From NCBI GenBank assembly GCA_037143335.1, contig JBAWZA010000014.1, positions 23,871 to 87,870 on the forward strand: a stretch of DNA of 64,000 nucleotides, given 5' to 3'. A program made the position numbers and the translations under genes. The notes under the pieces are model-generated. The model worked only from the letters and a program-made list of their open reading frames with translations, was not told the DNA's origin and searched no databases. Of this stretch, positions 8,313-17,345 are shown piece after piece. How positions within the stretch are numbered: position 1 is the first letter of the stretch; each line of letters starts with the position of its first letter. This stretch comes from PALSA-1296 sp037143335. GTDB taxonomy: Bacteria > Bacteroidota > Ignavibacteria > Palsa-1295.

Positions 8313-11300
8313 ATGAAATTCCTACACATTTGCATTGTAACTGTTTCACTTTTCTTTGTTTCAGCCATTTATGGGCAGTCCAAACGGGATACGCTCAAGA
8401 CGTTCACCTATGGCTCGCCGGCGCAAGCGAAGTTTCTTTTTCCTCCGCTTACGGAAAGATATGAGAAAATTATTATGCACTACAAACTCCGCTGTCCGCC
8501 GGGTGTTCAGTGCGGTGAGTGGGATTACTTGATGTATGTCAATCTCTATGACCATACCGGAAAAATCGACTCTACCAGCGACACGGTGTATTCGTTTAAG
8601 GTTAATGGCGGAATTCTTCCATCAATCGGATTCGATTGGAATCCAACGTTTTCATTCGCACCAAAACTGAGCTATAATGTCACTCGTCAAGTGACGAATT
8701 CGCTTGATACGGCAATCATTGGCGCGGGGAAATCAAGTTCGAATAACCCGCTCCAATCTTCGACAGATGTTGCGCGCTCGCAGTATGTCTGGAAGGCATC
8801 AGAACTATTGGCGGCGGGACTCAAGCAAGGAGACCTCACCGGTATCAGATTCAAAACTGCTGATGTGAATGGAGTAATGAATAATCTGCGAGTGCAGATG
8901 AAGATTTCTACCAAAGATTCGCTAACGCCATCATCGTATGAGTTCGGTGGTTTCATCACCGTCTATGATCGGAATACAATATTCCCGAATTCCGGTTGGA
9001 ATAAACTTGATTTCCCAACTTCATTCAGTTGGGATGGTGCATCAAATATCGTCATTGATATTAGTTACGACAATCATAACTCTGGCGAATTTGGATCACT
9101 TGTAAAAGCAGATAGCCAAGCATTCGCTTCAGGCATTTTTGCGATCTCACCGAAGAATTCTTTACATTTTGAAAATACAGATTTTATAGATGTACCACCT
9201 CAGGCTCTGGCAGGATGCGATAGCGCAATCACGATTTCGTTCTGGCAATATGGCAATCCAAAATATCAACCACAAAATCAATCGTCGTTCGAAGCAATAA
9301 ATTCACAAGGTCAGCGTGTGTTGAATGCACACGTGACATGGTCTGATGGCACGGTGTACTGGGATGCAGGTTCTGTATTTGGAAGTTATGATCGGATACA
9401 GAAAGCTGTTGCTCCCACGGACTACGAAGGGAAGTGGACTTACTGGACGTTCACAAAAAATGTGAAGACAGGTGCGATGAATATCTATCAGAACGGAACA
9501 CTGTTTATGAATGGCACCTCGAAGAAGAGACTGATGTCTGATATTACGCGCTTCCGCCTCGGCTCCGGCAGTAATGGAGATAATAATTACGATGGCAACA
9601 TAGATGAATTCGCGATTTGGAATGCCGAACTTCCAGCATCTGCGATTGCCTCAATCATGGGGCATGGTGCAACAGCGAATGCTACGTATAAGAAAAAGCT
9701 TCGTGTGTATTATGCCTCCAGTGTGAACAACCACTCTGTCCTTGACGAAAGCGGGAATGGATTTAACGGGACGCTCTACGGATTTCCGATGAAAGAGCGC
9801 GTAAAGGGCAGAGACCTCTATCAGGGATTCGTTTCTACGACCGCTAGACCAATGATCATGTTCGAGGAAGGAAAATATACATCGAAGTATGATACGACAG
9901 TGTCGGTTGACACCTCTGTCAATGCCGATTTCCAGATCATTCGTTACAATGCGACAGCGAACGGTCCGGTACCAAAAGATACACTGACGGTGTACCCGCA
10001 ACAAATTAATTATGTCTTTACAAAAAAGGGAACAGTATTTGATTCGACACGTCTCCCGGTTGATACCACGATGAACTTGAGCAAGACTCCTTACATGCGG
10101 AAGTTTGAAATTATCAATCGCTACGAAATCGGCAGGTACATCACTGAGTACGGCAATCCGACCTCACCGACAAATACACTTGCAAACGGTGGCGAGTTCA
10201 CGTGGGATTATGATGTCAGTGACTATCGCACACTCTTACACGATTCAGTTGAGTTGAATGCTTATAATCAGCAAGAGCTTGTAGATGTGCAATTCGAATT
10301 TGTGAAAGGTACGCCTCCGCGGGATCCGCTTTCGGTTACGAATTTATGGAATGGTGATTTCTGGTATGGCACAAATACTCCGATCACAACGTGGCTTCAT
10401 CCGATTAAGGTGAAGATTCCTGAAAATGCACTTAATAGCAGGATCTTACTTCGTCCGACAGGTCATGGCGGTGGCGATCAGGAAAATTGCGCAGAGTTTT
10501 GTCCGAAGGATCACTTCTTGCTTGTCAACAACGAGGAGAAGTGGAGACAGAATGTGTGGCGTACTGATTGCGGTCTCAATCCACTCTACCCGCAAGGTGG
10601 CACATGGGTCTATAGCCGTACGAACTGGTGTCCAGGCGCTGATGTACGGACGTATATACATGAACTTACACCCGATGTAAAGCCAGGTGATTCTGTCACC
10701 TTAGATTACAAAGTTGAAGACTACAAATCAAATGGAGGTGGGAACACTCCGAATTGGGTGCTTGAGACACAACTCATTAGTTATGGCAAACCAAATTTTG
10801 CTACGAATGCAACGCTCGTACAAATTAAATCACCAAGCACGGCTAATGCATTCACTCGTCATAATCCGATTTGCGGTAATCCCGTTGTCACTATTCAGAA
10901 CAATGGGACGAATGTTCTCAAGAGTGTAGATATTTCCTATGGAATTGTCGGTGCGCCGATGAGTACGTTTCATTGGACAGGGAATCTTGGATTCTTAGAT
11001 TCGGTAGATGTCGAGTTAGGAAAATTTTCGTGGGCTTCATCGAGCAAAAAATTCCAAGCGACGCTCAGTAATCCTAACGGCAGTGCTGATGAGTACACGG
11101 ATGACGATGCACTGCAATCCGATTTTGTAGCTCCGCCAGTATATCCATCCACGATAGTTTTTGAGTTCAAAACGAATGCCTCGCCAGAAGAGAATTCGTA
11201 TGCTGTCTATGACATCGCTGGAAATGTTGTCTTGCAACACGATAACACGCTGAGTCCGAATACATTTTATCGCGATACGATTACGCTTCCTGACGGTTGT

Positions 11301-11759
11301 TACCGTTTTGTCATGATAGATCAAGGCATTGGTGGAGCAGGTGACGGACTCTCGTGGTGGGCAAATCCGAATCAAGGCTCTGGCACGATGAAGATTAAGA
11401 AGACGACAGCGAACACGGTGCTGAAATCTTTCGCCGCTGATTTCGGTGCAGAAATTTATCATCAATTCGGCGTCGGCAACTTTGCAGGAGTCCCAGAGAT
11501 TCATGGTGGCGATGTGAAGCTTGAAATTTACCCGAATCCAGCTTCGCAGAAATTCACGATAAAGCTTGATGAACCATATCCACAGGATGCGATCATTTCT
11601 ATTTATGATCTCCTCGGCAACGAAGTATTCCATTCATTCCGTAGCGCAGTCCAATCCGAAAAAATCCCCGTTGATTTGGGCGAACTCAGCACCGGAAGCT
11701 ACATCGTTCGAGTAGTGTCGGAGTCAGGGGTGATAAGTAAGAAAGTGATAGTAAAATAA
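8313..11759 (+). CDS. PNGase F-like T9SS-sorted protein with LamG domain
   Basis: 1148 residues. A signal peptide (1-22) leads into a PNGase F N-terminal-like segment (about 45-100; CPPGVQCGEWDYLMYV, compare the conserved CxxWD of peptide-N-glycosidase F). Two insertions follow: a jelly-roll/CBM-like region (about 125-275) and a LamG-like lectin domain (about 283-450). The PNGase F C-terminal-like domain resumes at about 590-860, with GHGGGDQENCAEF and a QGGTWVYSRTNWCPG segment. The last 80 residues (LEIYPNPASQKF ... LSTGSYIVRV) are a T9SS type A sorting domain. PNGase F family enzymes release N-glycans from glycoproteins; whether this one is active depends on Asp/Glu residues I cannot place with certainty. 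Confidence 0.8.
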   Translation: MKFLHICIVTVSLFFVSAIYGQSKRDTLKTFTYGSPAQAKFLFPPLTERYEKIIMHYKLRCPPGVQCGEWDYLMYVNLYDHTGKIDSTSDTVYSFKVNGGILPSIGFDWNPTFSFAPKLSYNVTRQVTNSLDTAIIGAGKSSSNNPLQSSTDVARSQYVWKASELLAAGLKQGDLTGIRFKTADVNGVMNNLRVQMKISTKDSLTPSSYEFGGFITVYDRNTIFPNSGWNKLDFPTSFSWDGASNIVIDISYDNHNSGEFGSLVKADSQAFASGIFAISPKNSLHFENTDFIDVPPQALAGCDSAITISFWQYGNPKYQPQNQSSFEAINSQGQRVLNAHVTWSDGTVYWDAGSVFGSYDRIQKAVAPTDYEGKWTYWTFTKNVKTGAMNIYQNGTLFMNGTSKKRLMSDITRFRLGSGSNGDNNYDGNIDEFAIWNAELPASAIASIMGHGATANATYKKKLRVYYASSVNNHSVLDESGNGFNGTLYGFPMKERVKGRDLYQGFVSTTARPMIMFEEGKYTSKYDTTVSVDTSVNADFQIIRYNATANGPVPKDTLTVYPQQINYVFTKKGTVFDSTRLPVDTTMNLSKTPYMRKFEIINRYEIGRYITEYGNPTSPTNTLANGGEFTWDYDVSDYRTLLHDSVELNAYNQQELVDVQFEFVKGTPPRDPLSVTNLWNGDFWYGTNTPITTWLHPIKVKIPENALNSRILLRPTGHGGGDQENCAEFCPKDHFLLVNNEEKWRQNVWRTDCGLNPLYPQGGTWVYSRTNWCPGADVRTYIHELTPDVKPGDSVTLDYKVEDYKSNGGGNTPNWVLETQLISYGKPNFATNATLVQIKSPSTANAFTRHNPICGNPVVTIQNNGTNVLKSVDISYGIVGAPMSTFHWTGNLGFLDSVDVELGKFSWASSSKKFQATLSNPNGSADEYTDDDALQSDFVAPPVYPSTIVFEFKTNASPEENSYAVYDIAGNVVLQHDNTLSPNTFYRDTITLPDGCYRFVMIDQGIGGAGDGLSWWANPNQGSGTMKIKKTTANTVLKSFAADFGAEIYHQFGVGNFAGVPEIHGGDVKLEIYPNPASQKFTIKLDEPYPQDAIISIYDLLGNEVFHSFRSAVQSEKIPVDLGELSTGSYIVRVVSESGVISKKVIVK

Positions 11760-11792
11760 AAAAGAAACCCCTCTGCATTTAATGCAGGGGGG
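11755..11792 (-). terminator. Intrinsic terminator, mainly for the reverse-strand unit
   Basis: A 10-12 base-pair stem (CCCCTCTGCATT at 11768-11779 pairing with AATGCAGGGGGG at 11781-11792). Read on the reverse strand it is followed by TTTCTTTTTT, a good intrinsic terminator for the ECF sigma/membrane-protein unit. In the forward direction the hairpin directly follows the PNGase F-like stop codon but lacks a T tract, so it may work partly in both directions. Confidence 0.75.
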
Positions 11793-11822
11793 CGGTGAGA
11801 ATTTGAGTTTAGTTGTGTAAAC

Positions 11823-13451
11823 TTATTTTTCAATCACGAGGCGTTGCATGGTCTGCTCGCCCTTGTCGGTTGTGATGACGAGGAGATAGACTCCGGCAGT
11901 CAAGCTTGAAAGATTTATTTCGTGCTGATAAGAACCTGCCGCAATTTCAGTAATGCTTCCACCATCCTTGACTCGCTTGCCAAGCAGATCGTGAATACTA
12001 AAGACGAGCGTCCGAGGTTCACTGAGTGAGAAATGAAGTGTTGTATGTAACTTCGCAGGATTTGGGAATAATACTGACTTCGTAAGAATCGCATTTCCTG
12101 TCGGTAGCTGAGTTGGCGTAGTCTGTTTTTGCTCGGCTTCCGTCACTATTGCAGAGAGTGCCTTATCTGGGTTGTACCAGAAAATCAGCCCATCGTCGTA
12201 GGTGATGCCTTCGGCAGGATCAGCATGTTCGCTCGATGCTTGGCGGACAAGGACTGGGATGAGGTTATTCAAGTCATTCATTCGTTTCTGAATATCTGCC
12301 AAATCAAGATCAATATTTGAAATCTCGTTATCGGAAACATCTATGTCGTTCTCGAGTTTGAGTTGATTCAGTTTTTCGCCAAGTGAGTCGAGCTTCTCAA
12401 GGTGGAGTTTTGTGATTACTTCTGTTAGCTCCTTCGTTGCACGTTCAATTTGTTGGCTGGAGGCATTCAATGAGGAATCAATTTGGATATGCCTATCCAT
12501 CTTCACTACCATTTTTCTGTGCTTCCCGTTTGACGAGGTATCAGAAATTGATTTGTCGGAGTTCACAACGATATGCATTTGCATTTTTTTCGGATTGGCA
12601 CTGATCTCTTCGCCATTCTGATTGACTTCAGCTACAATCTTGATTGCATCGCGAAGGTTTTTTATCTCATTCGAATCCAGCCCAACTTTGAGGTAGTCCA
12701 CATCGCCGTCATTCCCGCCGATTTGGAACTTGCCACCTATCTTTATTGCATTCTTGATCAGTTCGGATATTTTTGAAGGATCAATTTCTTCGTCTTCTGC
12801 GCGGGAATTAATTTGCATCGCGCGAATTTTCTTTCCATATGATTCAGATGAGAACTGCATCAACCTCTTATTACCTTTAGTGTCGGTTACGATCATCGGT
12901 GCAAATCGTGGTGCATCGGTAACTTCGGGCATATCATCAAGTGTAATTCCCCAACTGTTTTGTGGGAATGACATCGTAAAGATTTTTCCATTTTCATTTT
13001 TTTGTGAGAAGCTCACGGCTCCGTCTGATTTTTTGGTCAACCCCATCGCTGCAAATTTTGAAGCAGGCAGTTCGATAGGTTTTATTCCTTCAACTTTCGC
13101 AGGCGTATTAATGACGACAATCTTTTGCTCTACTTTGCGTTCGTGCTTTGCCGGTTCCTCAGTAAACCGAGCTGTTGGTAGAGCGATGAGTTGTTGTGTC
13201 GGCGAATTGATTGCACTTTGCTTTATTAGTGGTTGCTCTGGCGTCGCACTTAAGGCGAGATAGCCAATGAATGCTGCAAGAGAGAGTCCGATAGTTGACA
13301 TAAGTATTCCTTTCGTTGAAAAAATGATTGGTGTAGTCGGAAGATGTTCATGCTTTGCGATGACATCACGAGCATGTTCTTGTGAAATGACGGGTTCATC
13401 CTGCCGTGCTTTGGCAAAATAATCGTCAAGATGTTTATTATTGTTTTTCAT
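11823..13451 (-). CDS. Membrane protein with C-terminal T9SS sorting domain, ECF sigma partner
   Basis: 542 residues. A hydrophilic N-terminus of about 48 residues (LDDYFAKARQDEPVIS) is followed by one hydrophobic helix (about 49-69), a long extracytoplasmic region rich in charged and helical segments (coiled-coil-like at about 325-400), and a C-terminal T9SS type A sorting domain from about residue 455 (LFPNPAKLHTTLHF, then IHDLLGKRV and LTAGVYLLVI). It starts 2 bases after the ECF sigma stop codon. The N-terminal half has the shape of an anti-sigma factor; the T9SS tail is unexpected, because T9SS cargo normally has a cleaved signal peptide. The helix could alternatively act as an atypical signal. 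Family not recognised. Confidence 0.7.
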   Translation of the reverse strand: MKNNNKHLDDYFAKARQDEPVISQEHARDVIAKHEHLPTTPIIFSTKGILMSTIGLSLAAFIGYLALSATPEQPLIKQSAINSPTQQLIALPTARFTEEPAKHERKVEQKIVVINTPAKVEGIKPIELPASKFAAMGLTKKSDGAVSFSQKNENGKIFTMSFPQNSWGITLDDMPEVTDAPRFAPMIVTDTKGNKRLMQFSSESYGKKIRAMQINSRAEDEEIDPSKISELIKNAIKIGGKFQIGGNDGDVDYLKVGLDSNEIKNLRDAIKIVAEVNQNGEEISANPKKMQMHIVVNSDKSISDTSSNGKHRKMVVKMDRHIQIDSSLNASSQQIERATKELTEVITKLHLEKLDSLGEKLNQLKLENDIDVSDNEISNIDLDLADIQKRMNDLNNLIPVLVRQASSEHADPAEGITYDDGLIFWYNPDKALSAIVTEAEQKQTTPTQLPTGNAILTKSVLFPNPAKLHTTLHFSLSEPRTLVFSIHDLLGKRVKDGGSITEIAAGSYQHEINLSSLTAGVYLLVITTDKGEQTMQRLVIEK

Positions 13452-13453
13452 AG

Positions 13454-14053
13454 TTATTTCACTCCTCTTCGTGCAAAAGTCTGCGCAAATTCAAGCCCAC
13501 CTTGCACTGTGGGCGGCGAAGTCACGACAACACTTCTTCGTGGCTCCTCGTGAGCGCCGAGTAACGTAGCAAGTTTCTCTCTGGCTCGTGCGATTCGAGA
13601 TTTGACACCAGATAAACTCCCTCCTTGAACCTCCTGAATTTCAAGAAGCGATAAACCAGAAATCTCGAACAATACTAACGCTTCGGCTTGTGGTTTCGGC
13701 AACTTTTGAATGGCGCCATAAAGTAGTTCATTATCGGCTGCCGCGTCAGGCGCAGAACTTGAGTCTTGTATTTGCTCCGCCAATTGCGGATCATAAACAG
13801 CTTTCTTTTTATTCCGCCACCGCCACCGTTTGTTCAATCTGGTTGCTGTAGTAAATAGATAGCTCGAAAAACTTTCGGACTTTCCATTCATTGAATCAAG
13901 ATGCTCATAGGCTACCAAGATTGTCTCACTCATGAGGTCTCTGGCATCGTCAGCGTCTCTCGAAATTGCACGGCAATACCGTGCCAGCCCAGGCCGAATT
14001 GGCTCGAGGAGGTCAAGAAAATGCTGTTGCCTCTCGTCTAAGAGAAAACTCAT
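13454..14053 (-). CDS. ECF RNA polymerase sigma factor
   Basis: 199 residues. Region 2 lies at about 20-100 (SRDADDARDLMSETILVAYE, then SYLFTTATRLNKRWRWRNKKK) and region 4 at about 115-165 (LPKPQAEALVLFEISGLSL, then GVKSRIARAREKLATLL). The region 4 turn has SLLEIQEVQGGS, slightly unusual but compatible with the HTH. It is the first gene of a two-gene unit with the T9SS-tailed membrane protein, and the 2-base spacing implies translational coupling. Probably controlled by that membrane partner. Confidence 0.88.
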   Translation of the reverse strand: MSFLLDERQQHFLDLLEPIRPGLARYCRAISRDADDARDLMSETILVAYEHLDSMNGKSESFSSYLFTTATRLNKRWRWRNKKKAVYDPQLAEQIQDSSSAPDAAADNELLYGAIQKLPKPQAEALVLFEISGLSLLEIQEVQGGSLSGVKSRIARAREKLATLLGAHEEPRRSVVVTSPPTVQGGLEFAQTFARRGVK

Positions 14054-14134
14054 GAGCCTGTATAAGTAATTGTAGCCGCGCTGTTACATTGGGTAAGAGA
14101 CAGAAGTCGGGGAAAAGTCGCAGGGAAAAGAATT

Positions 14135-14902
14135 TTATTTTGACTTTCCCATCGCAGAGAATACCTTACCACTCTTGTTACGATTCCGCTGCATGCCTTC
14201 GATGTGGTGAGCGAAGTAGGCGCGGAAAAGATTATTGAGTTGGAAAATAGCCTGTTCGCTCATTCGTAGTTGCGAAGAGTTCTGAATTTCTGTTCGCTCC
14301 AAATGCGCAAGAGCTGCAACGGTTTCAGGGGAGAGCAATACTAATCTGTCGTTTTCGCTTTCGTCATTCTGTAACTCGATAACCGAACCGTTGAAAATGT
14401 CAAAGTATGAAGACTTTGTACTATCGCGATTCATCCGATCCATCTTCACTGCGAAACCAGCAAAGGATAGATACTTCAGGTAGTACGAAAACAGCACTGA
14501 TGAGACAGCCTTACTTTCAGAAGTTGAATTAAGGGTTTGCAATGCGGTCTGCACAAGTCGGAAAAGATTGGGGTGGGATTCTTCATGATGCTGTGCCTGC
14601 AGGAGCAATTCGACCATACGAGTAGCGGCTTCGATATGCTCCAGATCGGATTGTAGGTTTCTCAGTGGCGTGATAATTTCTGCATTTGAAAGGAGGTAGA
14701 GGTCGCGCCCTTCCTTTTTGTAGAAACTCACTTTCGATGAGGTGAAAGGTTCGAGAGCAGATCCGAACTTCGATTTCATCTCTCGCGCACCTTTGGCAAT
14801 CACATCAACCATGCCGAAATCTAAGGTGTAAATCGAGACAATCTTGGAGGTATCTCCTTGCTTCCTTGATCGGAGGATTATCGAGTCGGTCGTGACAAGC
14901 AT
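14135..14902 (-). CDS. recO: DNA repair protein RecO
   Basis: 255 residues. The N-terminal OB fold (residues 1-80; TDSIILRSRKQGDTSKIVSI, then FGMVDVIAKGAREMKSKFGS) and the central helical domain (HIEAATRMVELLLQ) match RecO, which loads RecA on SSB-coated DNA in the RecFOR pathway and anneals strands. Length is normal. It contains no cysteine at all, so it lacks the zinc finger found in many RecO proteins. It stands alone, diverging from a lipoprotein gene. Confidence 0.9.
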   Translation of the reverse strand: MLVTTDSIILRSRKQGDTSKIVSIYTLDFGMVDVIAKGAREMKSKFGSALEPFTSSKVSFYKKEGRDLYLLSNAEIITPLRNLQSDLEHIEAATRMVELLLQAQHHEESHPNLFRLVQTALQTLNSTSESKAVSSVLFSYYLKYLSFAGFAVKMDRMNRDSTKSSYFDIFNGSVIELQNDESENDRLVLLSPETVAALAHLERTEIQNSSQLRMSEQAIFQLNNLFRAYFAHHIEGMQRNRNKSGKVFSAMGKSK

Positions 14903-15007
14903 AAAAAAAATGGGTTAAGCTTGTATCTTTCAGTTAGCAAAAGCGTTTATTCAGTGGAACGTCTCAGCCGTTCTGTCTCTTTAGTATATATACCAAACGA
15001 ATTTTGT

Positions 15008-15403
15008 ATGAAAAAGACTTTCCTTGTAGCCGCTTTCTTGAGTATTGTTTCTCTAAACAGTTGTTCGCCTGATCTGCCTACGACACCTTCAACGATGTTG
15101 AATCACGATAAAATTGGTAGCGTGATGTATCAGTCGGCGACAAAACACGATACGAATACCTATATTTTCTCGCTCTCATGTGGATGTGGGTTTGAGTTCG
15201 GAATTGAAAAATACGACACGACAAACATCCGATATGATGTCTCGCGGATTGCAGTACGATCAAGCGGACACACAATCAAAGCCTATCCAGCACCAAGCCT
15301 TATGCCAGGAACATATTACGGTTCGTTGGCTTTAGTTACCCTTAAGCCTGATACGCAGGAGGATTTCCGAGATACCTTGCGTGACACGCTCATCGTTCAG
15401 TGA
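15008..15403 (+). CDS. Small lipoprotein of unknown function
   Basis: 131 residues from the ATG at 15008; this start is chosen because it begins directly before a lipoprotein signal (KKTFLVAAFLSIVSLNSC) with the lipobox Cys at about residue 20. An upstream in-frame ATG at 14921 gives an implausible extension. The mature protein is short, beta-rich in appearance (IKAYPAPSLMPGTYYGSLAL) and has a CGCGFEF segment. No family recognised. It converges on the M24 peptidase with a 19-base gap. Confidence 0.6.
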   Translation: MKKTFLVAAFLSIVSLNSCSPDLPTTPSTMLNHDKIGSVMYQSATKHDTNTYIFSLSCGCGFEFGIEKYDTTNIRYDVSRIAVRSSGHTIKAYPAPSLMPGTYYGSLALVTLKPDTQEDFRDTLRDTLIVQ

Positions 15404-15422
15404 ACGGTGCAGTGTCAGCTGT

Positions 15423-16499
15423 TTAGAGTATGATTAGCTCCTTCGGGGATTTATTAATCAACTCAACGCTATCTTTGCGCATGACAACATCGTCTTCGAT
15501 GCGCACTCCGCCAATGCCCTCAATATAGATGCCAGGTTCGATAGTGAACACTTGCCCCGGTTCAAGTGTGAAACGCTCACCGCGTTGAGCTATGACTGGA
15601 ATTTCATGAACTTCAATGCCGAGCCCGTGGCCTGTGCCATGACCAAATTTTGAACCATAACCATGCAGGGTGATGTAATCACGTGCAACGCTATCAAGCT
15701 CGCGGCCATTCATACCAGGTCGTGCTTTATCTATTGCACGCTGTTGAGCAACCCGAACCACATCATACATTTTTTGCAATTCCGTTGATACCTTTCCTAT
15801 TGCAACTGTACGAGTCATATCAGAATTAAAGCCTTTGTACCGTACTCCGAAGTCGAGCGTAACTAATTCATTCTTTTTTAGTTTCTTATCGCTTGCCAAA
15901 CCGTGTGGTAGTGCAGAGCGCTCGCCACTTGCCACGATAACTTCGAAGGCATCGGCTTCGCCACCTAATTTTTTTGTGAGATAGGAAATCTCGGCGGATA
16001 CATCACGCTCGGACATTCCGGGCTTCATTGTCTCAAGTATTTTTGCAAATACTTGGTCACCTATCTCAGCCGCTTTTTGGATCATGCCAATCTCATCGTC
16101 CGTCTTGATCATGGTCATAGATTCGACCATTTCTTTTTTTGCGACAAGTTTCAAGTGACGAAATTTCTTGCGTAAGAAATCGTGCATCCAAAATGGGATA
16201 CGATTCTCTTCGAAGCCAACAGCGTCAAAATCCATGAAGAGTTGCTTATCTACAATCGCATCAAGTAACGTACGCTCGCGATCAACGATGGTGATCTTCG
16301 CACCAGCAACTTCGATCTTGACCTGCGCTTTGTATCTAAAATCTGTAAAGAAGTGGGGCTTGCCCTGTGCCGGACATATAAGAATTCCATTCGAACCAGA
16401 ATAGCCAATGAGATAGTGGATATTCGGAAGGTGAGTAATCAGAAGAGCATCAAGCCCATGATCGCGAACTGTCTTCTGTAATCGTGCTAAACGTGCCAT
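15423..16499 (-). CDS. M24 family Xaa-Pro aminopeptidase
   Basis: 358 residues. A creatinase-like N-terminal domain (1-125) precedes the pita-bread metallopeptidase domain. Metal ligands are visible: Asp in VTLDFG, Asp in NSDMTRT, His in GHGTGHGLG, Glu in TIEPG and Glu in GVRIEDD. This is the complete set for a dinuclear-metal Xaa-Pro peptidase (PepP/PepQ-like), which removes N-terminal residues next to proline in the cytoplasm. It follows mtgA by 75 bases in the same direction. The exact subfamily cannot be decided by eye. Confidence 0.9.
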   Translation of the reverse strand: MARLARLQKTVRDHGLDALLITHLPNIHYLIGYSGSNGILICPAQGKPHFFTDFRYKAQVKIEVAGAKITIVDRERTLLDAIVDKQLFMDFDAVGFEENRIPFWMHDFLRKKFRHLKLVAKKEMVESMTMIKTDDEIGMIQKAAEIGDQVFAKILETMKPGMSERDVSAEISYLTKKLGGEADAFEVIVASGERSALPHGLASDKKLKKNELVTLDFGVRYKGFNSDMTRTVAIGKVSTELQKMYDVVRVAQQRAIDKARPGMNGRELDSVARDYITLHGYGSKFGHGTGHGLGIEVHEIPVIAQRGERFTLEPGQVFTIEPGIYIEGIGGVRIEDDVVMRKDSVELINKSPKELIIL

Positions 16500-16574
16500 G
16501 AAAGTAAGTGAAAAAAAATGTGAACGAAAAGAACACGCAAGCCTGAAAGAAAAGTCCGTATTGTCGCGGCGATT

Positions 16575-17345
16575 TTAGTCTGGCTCGCCGTCTTCTTCAA
16601 CATCGGACGGAATGCCTCGCATCTGATTCAAGATCCGAGATGAGCGTCGTTGAATATATGACGAAGGACGCGACGCACTCCACCGAACTGGATTCGGCAA
16701 CACTGCGGCAAGTCTCGAAGCTTCATATGCACTCAAAGATTTAGCAGACTTATGAAAATGATACTCCGCACCAGCCTCAATCCCATAGACACTCGGAGCT
16801 AACTCGACGATGTTGGCGTACATCTGTAAGATGCGTTGCTTAGACCAAAAAAATTCGATTAGTACCGTATAGTATGCCTCCACTCCTTTCCGAATCATGC
16901 TGTGCCATGGCGGAAGAAAGAGATTCTTAGCGACCTGCTGGCTAATCGTACTCGCGCCTCGCATCGGACGGTTCGGGTGTCTGGCATGTTCGCGTTTGGC
17001 GTTTTCAATTTCGGCCATATCAAAACCGTTGTGGTCATAGAATCTTTGGTCTTCAGCTGCGACAACTGCTTGAATAAAATTGTCGGGCATTTCGCTCCAT
17101 GCTAGATTCGAGTGCGAGAAGCCAACAGGCTCACCAGCGAAGAGGTGATCTATCCCGCGGAAGCAGATCATTGCTGTGATTGGCGGATTAATAAAACGGA
17201 GGATCAGAACTTGAAAAATCGGAATGACCAAACATGCAAGGGCGATTTTCCAGAGAATGGAAAATATTTTTTTACCCCGACTCCGTACTTTTGGGGAATC
17301 CGAACTGTTGTCTTCGTTATTATTTTGTGATGAAACGGATTCCAT
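16575..17345 (-). CDS. mtgA: Monofunctional peptidoglycan glycosyltransferase
   Basis: 256 residues with one N-terminal membrane helix (about 30-50) and a GT51 domain. The catalytic Glu is in AAEDQRFYDHNGFD; downstream motifs RGASTISQQVAKNLFL, ILQMYANIVEL and GIEAGAEYHFHKSA are all present. There is no transpeptidase domain, so it is the monofunctional type that polymerises lipid II into glycan strands on the outer face of the inner membrane. Its 5' end overlaps the start of the divergent Rsm22-like gene by 16 bases. Confidence 0.93.
   Translation of the reverse strand: MESVSSQNNNEDNSSDSPKVRSRGKKIFSILWKIALACLVIPIFQVLILRFINPPITAMICFRGIDHLFAGEPVGFSHSNLAWSEMPDNFIQAVVAAEDQRFYDHNGFDMAEIENAKREHARHPNRPMRGASTISQQVAKNLFLPPWHSMIRKGVEAYYTVLIEFFWSKQRILQMYANIVELAPSVYGIEAGAEYHFHKSAKSLSAYEASRLAAVLPNPVRWSASRPSSYIQRRSSRILNQMRGIPSDVEEDGEPD

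Noticed and set aside
11037..11633. A 198-codon reverse-strand ORF
   Set aside because: It lies wholly inside the PNGase F-like gene on the opposite strand and has the composition of a shadow frame.
12730..13263. A 177-codon forward ORF
   Set aside because: It is antisense to the T9SS-tailed membrane protein, with no family match.
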